Below are positions 45,783 through 54,256 of a stretch of DNA of 64,000 bases, piece after piece (within the stretch, counting starts at the first letter, position 1; each line of letters opens with the position of its first letter). The stretch comes from Marinobacter persicus. Its GTDB lineage: Bacteria > Pseudomonadota > Gammaproteobacteria > Pseudomonadales > Oleiphilaceae. Both the position numbers and the translations under genes were made by a program. The notes beneath the pieces were generated by a model. The model was not told where the DNA came from, did not search any database, and worked only from the letters and a program-made list of their open reading frames with translations. The stretch spans positions 1 to 64,000 of the forward strand of contig NZ_FOSC01000002.1 of the NCBI RefSeq assembly GCF_900114155.1, in the 5' to 3' direction.

Positions 45783-47150
45783 TTAACCTACCGGGAACTC
45801 AGTTTTCGCATAGCGCACACGGGATTTCCTGCGCACTGTCAGGGTATAACCCAAAGTAAGTGGGCCGAGACGGCCGATCAACATGATTGCCATGATGATC
45901 AATTGGCCTGCCGTGCCCAGTTCGCTGGTTGTGCCTCGGGAAAGGCCAACGGTACCGAACGCGGAAACCACCTCGAAGGCGATATCCAGAAACTCATCTT
46001 CAACCAGAATGCTCAGTGACAGAACACCCAAAAACACGACTGCCATCCCAATGGTTGCCGTGGCGAGAGCCTTAAGCACTGTTTCGCTGCTGAGGGAGCG
46101 CTTGAAAAAACTCACATTCAGGTTACCCCGCAAAAACGAACGGGTTGCGGCGAGCATAATGACAAACGTGGAAATTTTGATGCCGCTGGCTGTAGAGTTC
46201 GGCGCACCCCCTACGAACATCAGGAGCAGCATCAGTACGCTGGTGCCGGCCGTTAACGCGCCAATATCGAGAGTGTTGAAGCCCGCTGTGCGTGGCGTCA
46301 CGCCCTGAAACCAGGCGGCCAGGAGCTTGTCCCAGAAACTATCCAGCGCACCAAGAGTAGCGGGGTTGCCAAATTCAAGTAGCAGAATGGTGCCGGTGGC
46401 AAACAGGTTCAGCAGCAAGGTGGCCAACAGAATGACTTTGACGTAAACCGACAGTCGCGACCAGCAGCGCTTGTCGAAGAGCTCCATGACGACGATATAG
46501 CCCAGGCCGCCAGTGATAAATAGAGCCGTCACTGACAGACTGATGCCAGGATGTTCAACGTAGGCAGAAAGGCTATCTGGTGACAGAGCAAAACCGGCAT
46601 TGTTAAATGCTGAGATTGTGTAGAACAAGGCCTGGTAAAGACCCTCGGTCCATCCCAGTTCCGGGACGAAAAACAGGCCGAGCAACACAATACCGATGGC
46701 TTCGGCTGTCACTGCAAACAGCGCAATGGAGCCGCCTGCACGTCTGGCCGTTTGGAGGGAAATTTCGTTGAACGCTTCCTGTGCGACCAGTTGGTGTTCC
46801 AGACGCAGCTTGAAACCCAGAGCGAGGGCGGTGAGCACGGCGAATGTCATTAATCCCAGCCCGCCAAGCTGTATCAGCGCCAGTATCACCAACTGCCCAA
46901 ACAAGGTGTATTGACTGCCGGTATCCACAACCACGAGGCCAGTGACGGTAACTGCAGAGGTGGCGGTAAAGGCCGCTTCCATCCAGGTGACCGGCTCAAC
47001 GGCGGCGAACGGTAGCTTCAGGAGGCAAGCGCCCAGCCCGATCAGAACCAGAAAAGCCTCTAGCAACAGCCGAGGAGGATTTATGCCTTTAGCGTTTGGT
47101 GTTGTCCCGGGAGTTTGGTGATAAACCAAATCCAGAAAGTGTATCTTCAT
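45783..47150 (-). CDS. ktrB: K+ uptake channel subunit, KtrB/TrkH family
   Basis: 455 aa, the short KtrB length (TrkH is about 484). Four M1-P-M2 repeats with filter Gly residues (SAVTVTGLVVVDTGS, SAFNNAGFALSPDS, VTPRTAGFNTLD, SAFGTVGLSRG) and the cation gate loop FVGGAPNSTASGIKI. It forms dimeric Na+-dependent K+ channels with a KtrA ring. The start overlaps the ktrA stop by 4 bases. Ends 23 bp from apbE on the opposite strand. Family members need Na+ for transport in marine bacteria, which suits the organism suggested here. Confidence 0.92.
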   Translation of the reverse strand: MKIHFLDLVYHQTPGTTPNAKGINPPRLLLEAFLVLIGLGACLLKLPFAAVEPVTWMEAAFTATSAVTVTGLVVVDTGSQYTLFGQLVILALIQLGGLGLMTFAVLTALALGFKLRLEHQLVAQEAFNEISLQTARRAGGSIALFAVTAEAIGIVLLGLFFVPELGWTEGLYQALFYTISAFNNAGFALSPDSLSAYVEHPGISLSVTALFITGGLGYIVVMELFDKRCWSRLSVYVKVILLATLLLNLFATGTILLLEFGNPATLGALDSFWDKLLAAWFQGVTPRTAGFNTLDIGALTAGTSVLMLLLMFVGGAPNSTASGIKISTFVIMLAATRSFLRGNLNVSFFKRSLSSETVLKALATATIGMAVVFLGVLSLSILVEDEFLDIAFEVVSAFGTVGLSRGTTSELGTAGQLIIMAIMLIGRLGPLTLGYTLTVRRKSRVRYAKTEFPVG

Positions 47151-47800
47151 AGGTGGTTGACCAAATCTCTCAGGTCATCCAGCTTTCCACCCAGCACAAT
47201 TCGGTCGCCATTCCGGATTTTCCAGGTGTGATCCGGGTGGGGGTGTGCTTCCGCCATCCGCTTTACAACAAGTGCCTCGACAGGCTCGCCATTGATCACC
47301 TCGCCGATTGTTTTGTCAACAAGATCCTCGGTGGTGTGAAAATCAACAATGAAATAGTCATCATCAAGCCCGAGATAGTTGTGAACCATCGGGTAATTCA
47401 ATTCCTGGGAAATCCGTACACCCATCTCAAACTCTGGGGCAATAATTCGCGTTGCGCCAAGCCGCTCCAGGATTCGGTGGTGTTGGTTGGTGAGCGCTTT
47501 TGCCCAGACTTTTTTGACGCCGAGCTCCCGGAGTTGAAGCGTGGCGAGCATAGTGGCTTCTACGTTTCTGCCAATGGCTACAACGGCGGCATCGTAACTG
47601 CCTGCGTTCAATTCGATCAGCGAATTTTCATCGGCAACATCGGCAATAACGGCATGGGTAATGTCTTCTGCCAATCGGTCGACGCAATGTTCGTCTGAGT
47701 CGATACCCAGTACTTCATGTCCCAGCCGAGTCAGTTCCCGGGCGATTGTAGCGCCGAAGACGCCAAGACCGATGACAATAAATTGCTGTTTTTTGATCAT
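47147..47800 (-). CDS. ktrA: K+ uptake regulatory subunit KtrA (RCK domains)
   Basis: 217 aa. RCK_N Rossmann domain (residues 1-135) with FIVIGLGVFGATIARELTRLG and an acidic residue at the end of strand 2 (LGIDSDE), then RCK_C (about 140-217). Forms an octameric ring that gates KtrB with ATP/ADP and possibly c-di-AMP or NAD(H). The size, one RCK_N plus one RCK_C, matches KtrA rather than the doubled TrkA. First gene of the ktrAB operon. Tandem GCCGTAAAAAT repeats lie 86-107 bp upstream, suggesting shared control with kdp. Confidence 0.94.
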   Translation of the reverse strand: MIKKQQFIVIGLGVFGATIARELTRLGHEVLGIDSDEHCVDRLAEDITHAVIADVADENSLIELNAGSYDAAVVAIGRNVEATMLATLQLRELGVKKVWAKALTNQHHRILERLGATRIIAPEFEMGVRISQELNYPMVHNYLGLDDDYFIVDFHTTEDLVDKTIGEVINGEPVEALVVKRMAEAHPHPDHTWKIRNGDRIVLGGKLDDLRDLVNHL

Positions 47801-47885
47801 TAAGGTGATCCAGATCCCGTCGCTTTTCTCAGTAAAAGAGTGTAGCTCTAAACGTTCGGGGCCTGGTATTCAGTCGGCACGAGAG

Positions 47886-47907
47886 GCCGTAAAAATGCCG
47901 TAAAAAT
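47886..47907 (-). promoter_or_regulatory. Candidate KdpE-type tandem repeat upstream of ktrA
   Basis: GCCGTAAAAAT occurs twice back to back (47886-47896, 47897-47907; exact 11-bp period). It has the same core and the same orientation relative to its gene as the repeats upstream of kdpF. A TACACT -10-like hexamer lies on the minus strand at 47839-47844 with no good -35, which fits an activator-dependent promoter. The rest of 47801-47995 holds no gene. Confidence 0.55.
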
Positions 47908-47995
47908 TGCAGTTATGTAGTCCTAAATTCTGTGGGATTATGGTTTCCTTACGACCTTTCACCCGGGGCTGCCTAACCGCAGGGGGGGGGCAAAA

Positions 47996-48337
47996 ATGGG
48001 GTTGTCTGGTTTCAAGCAGGGTATGCTGAGCCACTTGGTTCTCGCTCTTGCGTGGCTTGGTTTCTTGGCGATTGCTAATAGACAGGCTGCGCAGCCGGTG
48101 CTGTCTATTTTCCCTTATATGGCACCTGTCGTATTTTTTGCCTGGGTACACAGTGCGAAATGGGGATTCCTATTGGCTGGGCTGGCAACCCTTGCCGCGT
48201 TACCGGGAGATTACATGGTCACTCATTCAACGAAAGATCTGCTTTACGCCGGTTTTTCTACCTACGTGCAGTTGAGCGGTGTCGTCATAGGCTGTGCGGT
48301 GGCGAAAATGATCCGAGAAAAATCAGGAAGATCCTAA
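47996..48337 (+). CDS. Small four-helix membrane protein, TrkH-linked
   Basis: 113 aa. Three or four hydrophobic helices (about 10-28, 35-52, 55-72, 85-104) and a basic C-terminus (AKMIREKSGRS). I do not recognise a named family. The pattern (LSIFPYMAPVVFFAWVHSAKWGFLLAGLATLAALPGDY given only as its ends LSIFPYM and LPGDY) resembles the membrane part of DUF4118/KdpD-type sensors without any catalytic domain. Its stop lies 3 bp before the trkH start, so the two are almost certainly co-transcribed and perhaps coupled. A run of nine G (47982-47990) lies 5 nt upstream of the ATG, acting as the only ribosome-binding-like sequence. Possible accessory or assembly subunit of TrkH; unproven. Confidence 0.7.
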   Translation: MGLSGFKQGMLSHLVLALAWLGFLAIANRQAAQPVLSIFPYMAPVVFFAWVHSAKWGFLLAGLATLAALPGDYMVTHSTKDLLYAGFSTYVQLSGVVIGCAVAKMIREKSGRS

Positions 48338-48340
48338 ACT

Positions 48341-49795
48341 ATGGCACTGTTTAACTTGCGGCCTGTAATACAGATTCTGGGTTTTTTGCTGATTCTGCTC
48401 AGCTTTCTGATGACGTTGCCCGTGAACCTCTTGATGCTCGGTGAAACGCCTGACTGGCTGGCCTTTGTCAAATCGGCATCGATCTGCTTTGTTGTGGGTC
48501 TGACGCTTTTTTTGAGTGTTGGCCGAAAGCGTCATCCGCTCAAACAGCGGGAAATGTTCATTCTGACGGTGTCTTCCTGGGTTGTGCTTCCGCTGTTTTC
48601 CAGTTTGCCGCTGTTGCTAAGCGACCTGAATCTGAGCATTACGGACGCTTTTTTTGAGAGTATCTCCGGGGTCACAACCACCGGCTCCACGGTGATGAGT
48701 GGTCTTGATCACCTGCCCGGAGACATTCTGCTGTGGCGTTCCATCATGCAATGGATGGGCGGTATAGGCATCATCGGCATGGCGGTGGCGATTCTGCCGT
48801 TCCTGCGAATTGGTGGTATGCGGTTGTTCGCGACCGAATCGTCAGAGTGGACAGAGAAAGCAGTTCCCCGGACCAATCGTTTGGCCCGCGGATTGGTCTT
48901 CAGCTATTTCACGCTGACGTTCGGCTGCATTCTGACTTACTGGCTTCTGGGTATGGATCTGTTCAAAGCCGTGAACCATGCCTTCACGACGGTGTCGACA
49001 GGTGGTTATTCCACTTCCGACAGTTCCATGGGGCAGTTTGAACAGCTTCCCATTCTATTTGCGTCCACCCTCTTCATGATGCTGGGCGGCATTCCGTTTT
49101 TTCTTTTTGTCAGGTTGTTGAATGGCCAGACCGGGCCATTATTCAGGGATAAACAGGTCCGGTTCTTCCTGAAATTCCTGGTGATCGTGGCAGCAACGAT
49201 TGCGGCGTATCGGATCATGAAAGAAGAGGCCCCGGCTGTCGATGCCTTTGTGCATGCCCTCTTTAACGTGACATCCGTGGTCACCACCACCGGCTACGCG
49301 TCCCAGGACTATTCGCTATGGGGGCCGTTCGTGGTGGTGTTGTTCTTTTTCCTGACGTTTGTGGGCGGGTGCTCCGGGTCAACCAGCGGAGGCATGAAAA
49401 TCTTCCGTTTCCAGCTTTCCATGCTGCTGTTGCGGGAACAGGTCATTCGCCTGCTGCATCCCAATGCGGTGATTGCCCGGCATTACAACGGTCGTATCAT
49501 CAACGATGAGATCGTGGCCTCAAGTGTGGCCTTTTCATTTATTTTTCTCGCCACACTGGCGGTGGTAGCGGCCATTCTGGCGTTTCTTGGGTTGGATCTG
49601 GTGACCAGCCTGACCGGTGCCGCCACCGCCCTTGCCAATGTAGGGCCCGGGCTGGGTGACACCATCGGGCCCGCCGGCAACTTTCAGACGCTGCCGGATG
49701 CCGCGAAATGGGTGTTGATGGGGGCCATGCTGCTGGGCCGGCTGGAACTGCTCAGCGTGTTTGTCCTGTTCTCTCCGCATTTCTGGCGGGGCTGA
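48341..49795 (+). CDS. trkH: Trk-type K+ uptake channel TrkH
   Basis: 484 aa, the length of E. coli TrkH. Twelve helices in four M1-P-M2 repeats with filter glycines: SGVTTTGSTVMSG, TTVSTGGYSTSDSSM, TSVVTTTGYASQDYS and NVGPGLGDTIGP. Early RSIMQWMGGIGIIGMAVAILP and FVGGCSGSTSGGMKIFRF (gate loop) are typical. It imports K+ with a TrkA ring; the trkA gene is not in this window. Starts 3 bp after the small membrane gene. Convergent with acr3, 19 bp apart. Confidence 0.95.
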   Translation: MALFNLRPVIQILGFLLILLSFLMTLPVNLLMLGETPDWLAFVKSASICFVVGLTLFLSVGRKRHPLKQREMFILTVSSWVVLPLFSSLPLLLSDLNLSITDAFFESISGVTTTGSTVMSGLDHLPGDILLWRSIMQWMGGIGIIGMAVAILPFLRIGGMRLFATESSEWTEKAVPRTNRLARGLVFSYFTLTFGCILTYWLLGMDLFKAVNHAFTTVSTGGYSTSDSSMGQFEQLPILFASTLFMMLGGIPFFLFVRLLNGQTGPLFRDKQVRFFLKFLVIVAATIAAYRIMKEEAPAVDAFVHALFNVTSVVTTTGYASQDYSLWGPFVVVLFFFLTFVGGCSGSTSGGMKIFRFQLSMLLLREQVIRLLHPNAVIARHYNGRIINDEIVASSVAFSFIFLATLAVVAAILAFLGLDLVTSLTGAATALANVGPGLGDTIGPAGNFQTLPDAAKWVLMGAMLLGRLELLSVFVLFSPHFWRG

Positions 49796-49814
49796 GCCGC
49801 CAACCAGCCAATTT

Positions 49815-50837
49815 CTAGGCGGGGAACTTATCCCGGGTTTTGTTGGCGATTTTTACCAGTGCCAGCATCAACGGCACTTCCACCAGCACACCCACCACCG
49901 TGGCCAAAGCCGCACCGGACTGCAGGCCGAACAGGGCGATGGCGGCGGCCACGGCCAGTTCGAAGAAGTTGCTGGCGCCAATCATCGCGCCCGGTGCGGC
50001 GATGCAGTGGCGCACCTTCCACAGCCTTGCCCAGCCGTAGGCCAGCAGGAAAATGAACACCGTCTGGATGATCAGCGGCACGGCAATCAGGGCGATGTGC
50101 AGCGGGTTTTCCAGAATCACTTCGCCCTGGAAGGCAAACAGCAGCACGAGCGTGACAATCAATGCACCCGGGGTGACCGGGCCAATGCGCTTCATGAACA
50201 CGTTGTCGTACCACGTTTCCCCGTGACGGGCGATCAGCACGCGGCGGGTCAGGTAGCCGGCTGTCAGCGGAATGACAATGTAAAGCACCACCGACAGCAG
50301 CACGGTATCCCAGGGCACCTGGATGTCGGAAATGCCCAGCAGGAACACCACAATCGGCGCGAAGGTGAACAGCATGATGATGTCATTGAGGGATACCTGA
50401 ACCAGGGTATAGGCGGCATCACCTTTGGTCAGGTAGCTCCAGACAAACACCATGGCGGTGCAGGGCGCTGCGCCCAGCAGGATGGCGCCGGCCAGGTATT
50501 CACTGGCCAGTTCTGGTGCGATCAATGGCTCGAACACCACCATCAAAAAGAACCAGGCAATGGCAAACATGGTGAAGGGTTTGATCAGCCAGTTCACTAT
50601 GGTGGTAATGGCGAGGCCTTTGGGTTCTTTTCTCACGCCCACGATGGCGCTGAAATCAATCTGCGCCATCATCGGGAAAATCATGGCCCAGATCAGAATG
50701 GCGATGGGGATCGACACCTGTGCGTATTCAAAGCGCGACAGGGTTTCCGGTACTACCGGGGCCAGTTGCCCCAGGGCCACGCCGGCGACAATTGCCAGAG
50801 CCACCCAGACCGACAGATAACGCTCGAAAAAGCCCAT
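49815..50837 (-). CDS. acr3: Arsenite efflux permease Acr3
   Basis: 340 aa, ten hydrophobic helices, BASS/Acr3 fold. The family signatures are GAAPCTAMVFVWSYLTKGD with the essential Cys of the thiolate pathway, and PGAMIGASNFFELAVA with the conserved Glu. It extrudes As(OH)3/antimonite using the proton-motive force. Divergent from the arsC-arsR fusion; the 86-bp gap holds an inverted-repeat operator and a CATAAT -10 hexamer on the minus strand. It should therefore be derepressed by As(III). (Many annotations call this arsB; that name belongs to an unrelated family.). Confidence 0.95.
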   Translation of the reverse strand: MGFFERYLSVWVALAIVAGVALGQLAPVVPETLSRFEYAQVSIPIAILIWAMIFPMMAQIDFSAIVGVRKEPKGLAITTIVNWLIKPFTMFAIAWFFLMVVFEPLIAPELASEYLAGAILLGAAPCTAMVFVWSYLTKGDAAYTLVQVSLNDIIMLFTFAPIVVFLLGISDIQVPWDTVLLSVVLYIVIPLTAGYLTRRVLIARHGETWYDNVFMKRIGPVTPGALIVTLVLLFAFQGEVILENPLHIALIAVPLIIQTVFIFLLAYGWARLWKVRHCIAAPGAMIGASNFFELAVAAAIALFGLQSGAALATVVGVLVEVPLMLALVKIANKTRDKFPA

Positions 50838-50891
50838 GCTGTTCTCTTCCTTTACTCATTGGCTGAATGATCCTATTATGCACAAAAACAG

Positions 50892-50911
50892 ATATTCATG
50901 AAAACGAATAT
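50892..50911. promoter_or_regulatory. Candidate ArsR operator
   Basis: ATATTC (50892-50897), 8 nt, GAATAT (50906-50911): a perfect 6-bp dyad in the acr3/arsC-arsR divergent promoter region. Dyads of this ATTC/GAAT type are typical ArsR-family sites. It overlaps the likely -35 of acr3 (TTTTCA on the minus strand, 18 bp from CATAAT) and ends 12 bp before the fusion gene's favoured ATG, so one repressor dimer could shut off both directions. Confidence 0.6.
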
Positions 50912-50923
50912 ATGGAAAATCGT

Positions 50924-51685
50924 ATGAAGCGCCGAGTCCTGTTTGTTTGCACTGCCAATAGCGCCCGCTCCCTGATGGCCGAAGCAGTGCTCCGTGATAT
51001 GGCGGGTGACCAGTTTGAAGTAGCCAGCGCGGGCACTGACCCAGCCAAACCGAATCCGCTGGCCCTGCAGGTGCTGGAAGAAGCCGGTATTGATACCGCC
51101 GGCCTGCACAGCAAACAGCTGGCCGATTTGCAGGAGCAGCCCTGGGATTACGTGATCACCCTGTGCGACAAGGCCGCCAGTGAGTGCGGCGTGGTACATG
51201 CCGGAGCCCAGCAGATTCACTGGGATTTTCCGGACCCGGCCGCCACCAACCGGCACGCCACCTTCGCGCTCACACTTAAAGAGCTGAAGGAACGTATTGG
51301 CCTGTTCACTCTGGTCCACCAGAAGGAAACCGGGCTGAAGCCGGTTGAATTCAATCCGGTATCCGTCTTCAAGGCACTCGGCGATGAATTGCGTTTATCC
51401 GCCCTGTTGCTGATCCGCCATCAGGGCCGGTTGTGCGTGTGTGAGCTGACCGAAGCCTTCGAGGTGTCCCAGCCAAAAGTCAGCCGCCACCTGGCCACCT
51501 TACGCGACGGGGGTTTGCTGGATACCGAAAGGCATGGCCAATGGGTCTATTATTACCTGAACCCGGCCCTGCCGGAGTGGGTGCGACGGGTGCTGGAAGA
51601 AACCGCTATTCACAACGCGGCGCTGATTGATGCGCCTTTGGCAAGGCTGGAAAGCATGGCCGACCGGCCGGTGCGCTGTTCCTGA
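50924..51685 (+). CDS. ArsC-ArsR fusion: arsenate reductase (LMW-PTP type) plus arsenic repressor
   Basis: About 253 aa. Residues 1-135 are a thioredoxin-coupled arsenate reductase: P-loop [15 protein letters not shown] (CX5R) and the resolving cysteines in [12 protein letters not shown]. Residues about 150-245 are an ArsR winged helix with the As(III)-binding pair in [12 protein letters not shown] and recognition helix [17 protein letters not shown]. The protein should both reduce As(V) to As(III) and repress ars genes until As(III) binds. I chose the ATG at 50924 (GGA upstream); ATG 50912 lies right at the operator edge. First gene of arsCR-gapdh-arsJ. Confidence 0.92.
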   Translation: MKRRVLFVCTANSARSLMAEAVLRDMAGDQFEVASAGTDPAKPNPLALQVLEEAGIDTAGLHSKQLADLQEQPWDYVITLCDKAASECGVVHAGAQQIHWDFPDPAATNRHATFALTLKELKERIGLFTLVHQKETGLKPVEFNPVSVFKALGDELRLSALLLIRHQGRLCVCELTEAFEVSQPKVSRHLATLRDGGLLDTERHGQWVYYYLNPALPEWVRRVLEETAIHNAALIDAPLARLESMADRPVRCS

Positions 51686-51722
51686 TTACTCGACTGAATG
51701 CGAATCTCGCAAGGAGAACACC

Positions 51723-52727
51723 ATGAGCAAGATCAAGGTAGGTATTAACGGTTTTGGCCGCATTGGCCGGCTGGCATTAAGGGCAGCCTGGGGCTGGCCG
51801 GAGCTGGAATTTGTGGCGATTAACGATCCGGGGGCGGACGCCGCCAGTCTCGCCCACCTGCTGAATTTCGACAGCATTCACGGCCGGTGGAGCCATGAAG
51901 CCAGTGCCGAGGGCGACGACATGGTGATCGACGGCCAGCGCATTCGCGTGACTCAAAACCGGGCCATTGCCGATACCGACTGGTCCGGCTGCGACCTGGT
52001 GATCGAAGCCAGTGGCGTGAACCGCAAGGTGGAAGTGCTGCAGGCCTATCTGGACCAGGGCGTGAAGCGCGTGGTGGTGACCGCGCCGGTGAAGGAAGCG
52101 GGCGCAAAAAACATCGTGCTGGGTGTCAACGAGGACATCTTCGACCCGGCCAACGACCGCATTGTCACCGCGGCCTCTTGCACCACCAACTGCCTGGCAC
52201 CGGTGGTGAAGGTGATTCACGAGAAGCTGGGCATCAAGCACGGCTCGCTGACCACCATTCACAGCCTGACCAACACCCAGACCATCATCGATGCGCCCCA
52301 CAAGGACCCGCGCCGGGCCCGGGCCTGTGGCAGCTCGCTGATTCCCACCAGTACCGGTTCGGCCACGGCCATCATCGAGATCTTCCCGGAACTGAAGGGC
52401 CGGTTGGATGGCCACGCGGTTCGGGTGCCGCTGACCAATGCCTCGCTGACCGACTGCGTGTTCGAAGTGGAAAACCCCACGGATGTGGAAACCGTCAATC
52501 AGCTGCTGAAGGAGGCGGCCGAGGGCGAACTGAAAGACATCATGGGCTACGAAGAGCGCCCGCTGGTGTCCATCGACTACAAGACCGACCCGCGTTCTTC
52601 CATCGTCGATGCCCTGTCCACCCTGGTAGTCAATGGCACCCAGGTGAAAATCTACGCCTGGTACGACAACGAATGGGGCTACGCCAACCGCACCGCCGAG
52701 CTGGCGCGCAAGGTAGGGCTGGCCTGA
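51723..52727 (+). CDS. ArsJ-associated glyceraldehyde-3-phosphate dehydrogenase
   Basis: 334 aa type I GAPDH: Rossmann motif [17 protein letters not shown], catalytic Cys in [11 protein letters not shown], catalytic His in [10 protein letters not shown], substrate loops [13 protein letters not shown] and [10 protein letters not shown]. In ars operons this isoform makes 1-arseno-3-phosphoglycerate from arsenate and G3P, which ArsJ then exports. AAGGAG lies just before the ATG at 51723; the frame is open upstream into the arsR part, but this start is clear. arsJ follows 1 bp after the stop. Confidence 0.93.
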   Translation: MSKIKVGINGFGRIGRLALRAAWGWPELEFVAINDPGADAASLAHLLNFDSIHGRWSHEASAEGDDMVIDGQRIRVTQNRAIADTDWSGCDLVIEASGVNRKVEVLQAYLDQGVKRVVVTAPVKEAGAKNIVLGVNEDIFDPANDRIVTAASCTTNCLAPVVKVIHEKLGIKHGSLTTIHSLTNTQTIIDAPHKDPRRARACGSSLIPTSTGSATAIIEIFPELKGRLDGHAVRVPLTNASLTDCVFEVENPTDVETVNQLLKEAAEGELKDIMGYEERPLVSIDYKTDPRSSIVDALSTLVVNGTQVKIYAWYDNEWGYANRTAELARKVGLA

Positions 52728-52728
52728 T

Positions 52729-53922
52729 ATGAGTGCCGCCATCCGTCAGTACCTGGTGATCACCGGTAATTATTGGGCCTTCACCCTGACGGATGGGGCC
52801 CTGCGTATGCTGGTGGTGTTGCATTTCCACCAGCTGGGCTATTCGCCGCTGGAAATCGCCCTGTTGTTCGTTTTCTATGAATTCTTCGGGGTGGTGACCA
52901 ACCTGGTGGGCGGTTATCTGGGGGCCCGCATGGGCCTGAACCGGACCATGAACATTGGTCTGTTCCTGCAGATTGTCGCCCTGGCCATGTTGGCGGTGCC
53001 GGCGGCCATGCTCACCGTGCCCTGGGTGATGGCGGCCCAGGCGTTGTCCGGTATTGCCAAGGATCTGAACAAGATGTCCGCCAAGAGCGGCATCAAGCTG
53101 CTGGTGCCGGACACCGAGCAGGGCAAGCTGTACAAGTGGGTGGCCATTCTCACCGGCTCCAAGAATACCCTGAAAGGCGTGGGTTTCTTCCTGGGCGGTG
53201 TGCTGCTGATGGCCGCCGGTTTCAAGGGTGCCGTGATTCTGATGGCGGTGGCGCTGGCGGTGGTCTGGCTGGCCAGCCTGTTCCTGCTGGGACAGGACCT
53301 GGGCAAGAGCAAGGCCAAGCCGAAGTTTACCGATATCCTGTCCAAGAGCCGGGCCATTAACGTGTTGTCGGCGGCCCGAATGTTCCTGTTCGGCGCCCGG
53401 GACGTCTGGTTCGTGGTGGCCCTGCCGGTGTACATGGCCACCGCCTTCGGCTGGGACCACTGGCAGGTGGGTGGCTTCATGGCCAGTTGGATCATCGGCT
53501 ATGGCTTTATCCAGACCATTGCCCCGCGCATTACCGGACAGACGGACGGCCGCAGTGGTGCGGTGCTATGGGCGGCCGCGCTGGCGTTGATTCCGGCGCT
53601 GATTGCCGGTGGTTTGATGGCCGGCTGGCCGGCTCAAGCCATTGTGATCGGCGGCCTGTTGTTGTTTGGCGTACTGTTCGCCATCAACTCCTCACTGCAC
53701 AGCTACCTGATTGTCAGCTATGCCCGGGGTGATGGCGTATCGCTGGACGTGGGCTTTTACTACATGTCCAACGCCGCCGGCCGCCTGCTGGGCACCATTC
53801 TTTCCGGTTGGGTGTACCAGGCGTATGGGCTGGAGGCCTGCCTCTGGATTTCGGCGGGGCTGGTGGCCACTGCGGCGTTGCTGTCATTGATGTTGCCGGA
53901 GCGGCGGTTGGTGGAGGCGTGA
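52729..53922 (+). CDS. arsJ: Organoarsenical (1-arseno-3-phosphoglycerate) exporter ArsJ
   Basis: 397-aa MFS-type permease with about 11-12 helices. ArsJ-typical segments are YWAFTLTDGALRMLVVLHF, SGIAKDLNKMSAKSGIKLL, LTGSKNTLKGVGFFLGG and FGARDVWFVVALPVY. With the adjacent GAPDH it forms an arsenate-specific resistance pathway: export of the unstable arseno-ester, which breaks down outside the cell. The start lies 1 bp after the GAPDH stop. A strong hairpin terminator follows, marking the operon end. Confidence 0.95.
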   Translation: MSAAIRQYLVITGNYWAFTLTDGALRMLVVLHFHQLGYSPLEIALLFVFYEFFGVVTNLVGGYLGARMGLNRTMNIGLFLQIVALAMLAVPAAMLTVPWVMAAQALSGIAKDLNKMSAKSGIKLLVPDTEQGKLYKWVAILTGSKNTLKGVGFFLGGVLLMAAGFKGAVILMAVALAVVWLASLFLLGQDLGKSKAKPKFTDILSKSRAINVLSAARMFLFGARDVWFVVALPVYMATAFGWDHWQVGGFMASWIIGYGFIQTIAPRITGQTDGRSGAVLWAAALALIPALIAGGLMAGWPAQAIVIGGLLLFGVLFAINSSLHSYLIVSYARGDGVSLDVGFYYMSNAAGRLLGTILSGWVYQAYGLEACLWISAGLVATAALLSLMLPERRLVEA

Positions 53923-53927
53923 TACTG

Positions 53928-53961
53928 GCAGGCACCGGCCAGGCGCCGGTGCCTGCTCTTT
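53928..53961. terminator. Rho-independent terminator after arsJ
   Basis: GCAGGCACCGGC (53928-53939) and GCCGGTGCCTGC (53945-53956) form a 12-bp stem with a 5-nt loop, followed by TCTTT on the plus strand. It lies between arsJ and the convergent thioredoxin-like gene, so it may serve both; the minus-strand T tract is weaker. Confidence 0.8.
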
Positions 53962-53973
53962 AGGGCCAAGACT

Positions 53974-54210
53974 TCAGCCTTTGAGCCATTCGGCGATGGC
54001 GTCACTCGTGGGAATCGAGCCACTGTGAACCACCTGCCCATCCAGCGCCACGGCCGGGGTGGACATCACCTGGTACTCCATGATTTTGGCCGGGTCGGTG
54101 ATTTTTACCACCTCGACATCCTGCCCCAGCTCACTGGCCATTTTTTCGATTTTCTCGGCGGTATTTGTGCACTTCTTGCACCCTGTACCCAATACTTCAA
54201 ACGTTTTCAT
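53974..54210 (-). CDS. Small redox-active disulfide protein (thioredoxin-like, TM0996 family)
   Basis: 78 aa: MKTFEVLGTGCKKC at the N-terminus holds a CXXC redox pair in a mini-thioredoxin/glutaredoxin fold, with the cis-Pro region STPAVALDGQVV. The family regularly accompanies DUF318 (YraQ/ArsP-type) permease genes, as here: the permease gene ends 46 bp upstream on the same strand. A role in reducing or carrying a thiol-bound metalloid or metal for the permease is inferred, supported by the arsenic locus next door, but unproven. Confidence 0.88.
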   Translation of the reverse strand: MKTFEVLGTGCKKCTNTAEKIEKMASELGQDVEVVKITDPAKIMEYQVMSTPAVALDGQVVHSGSIPTSDAIAEWLKG

Positions 54211-54256
54211 CGCGTTCTCCTTTCATCGTTTACCCGGTTGGGTTTGTTGAGGCAGG

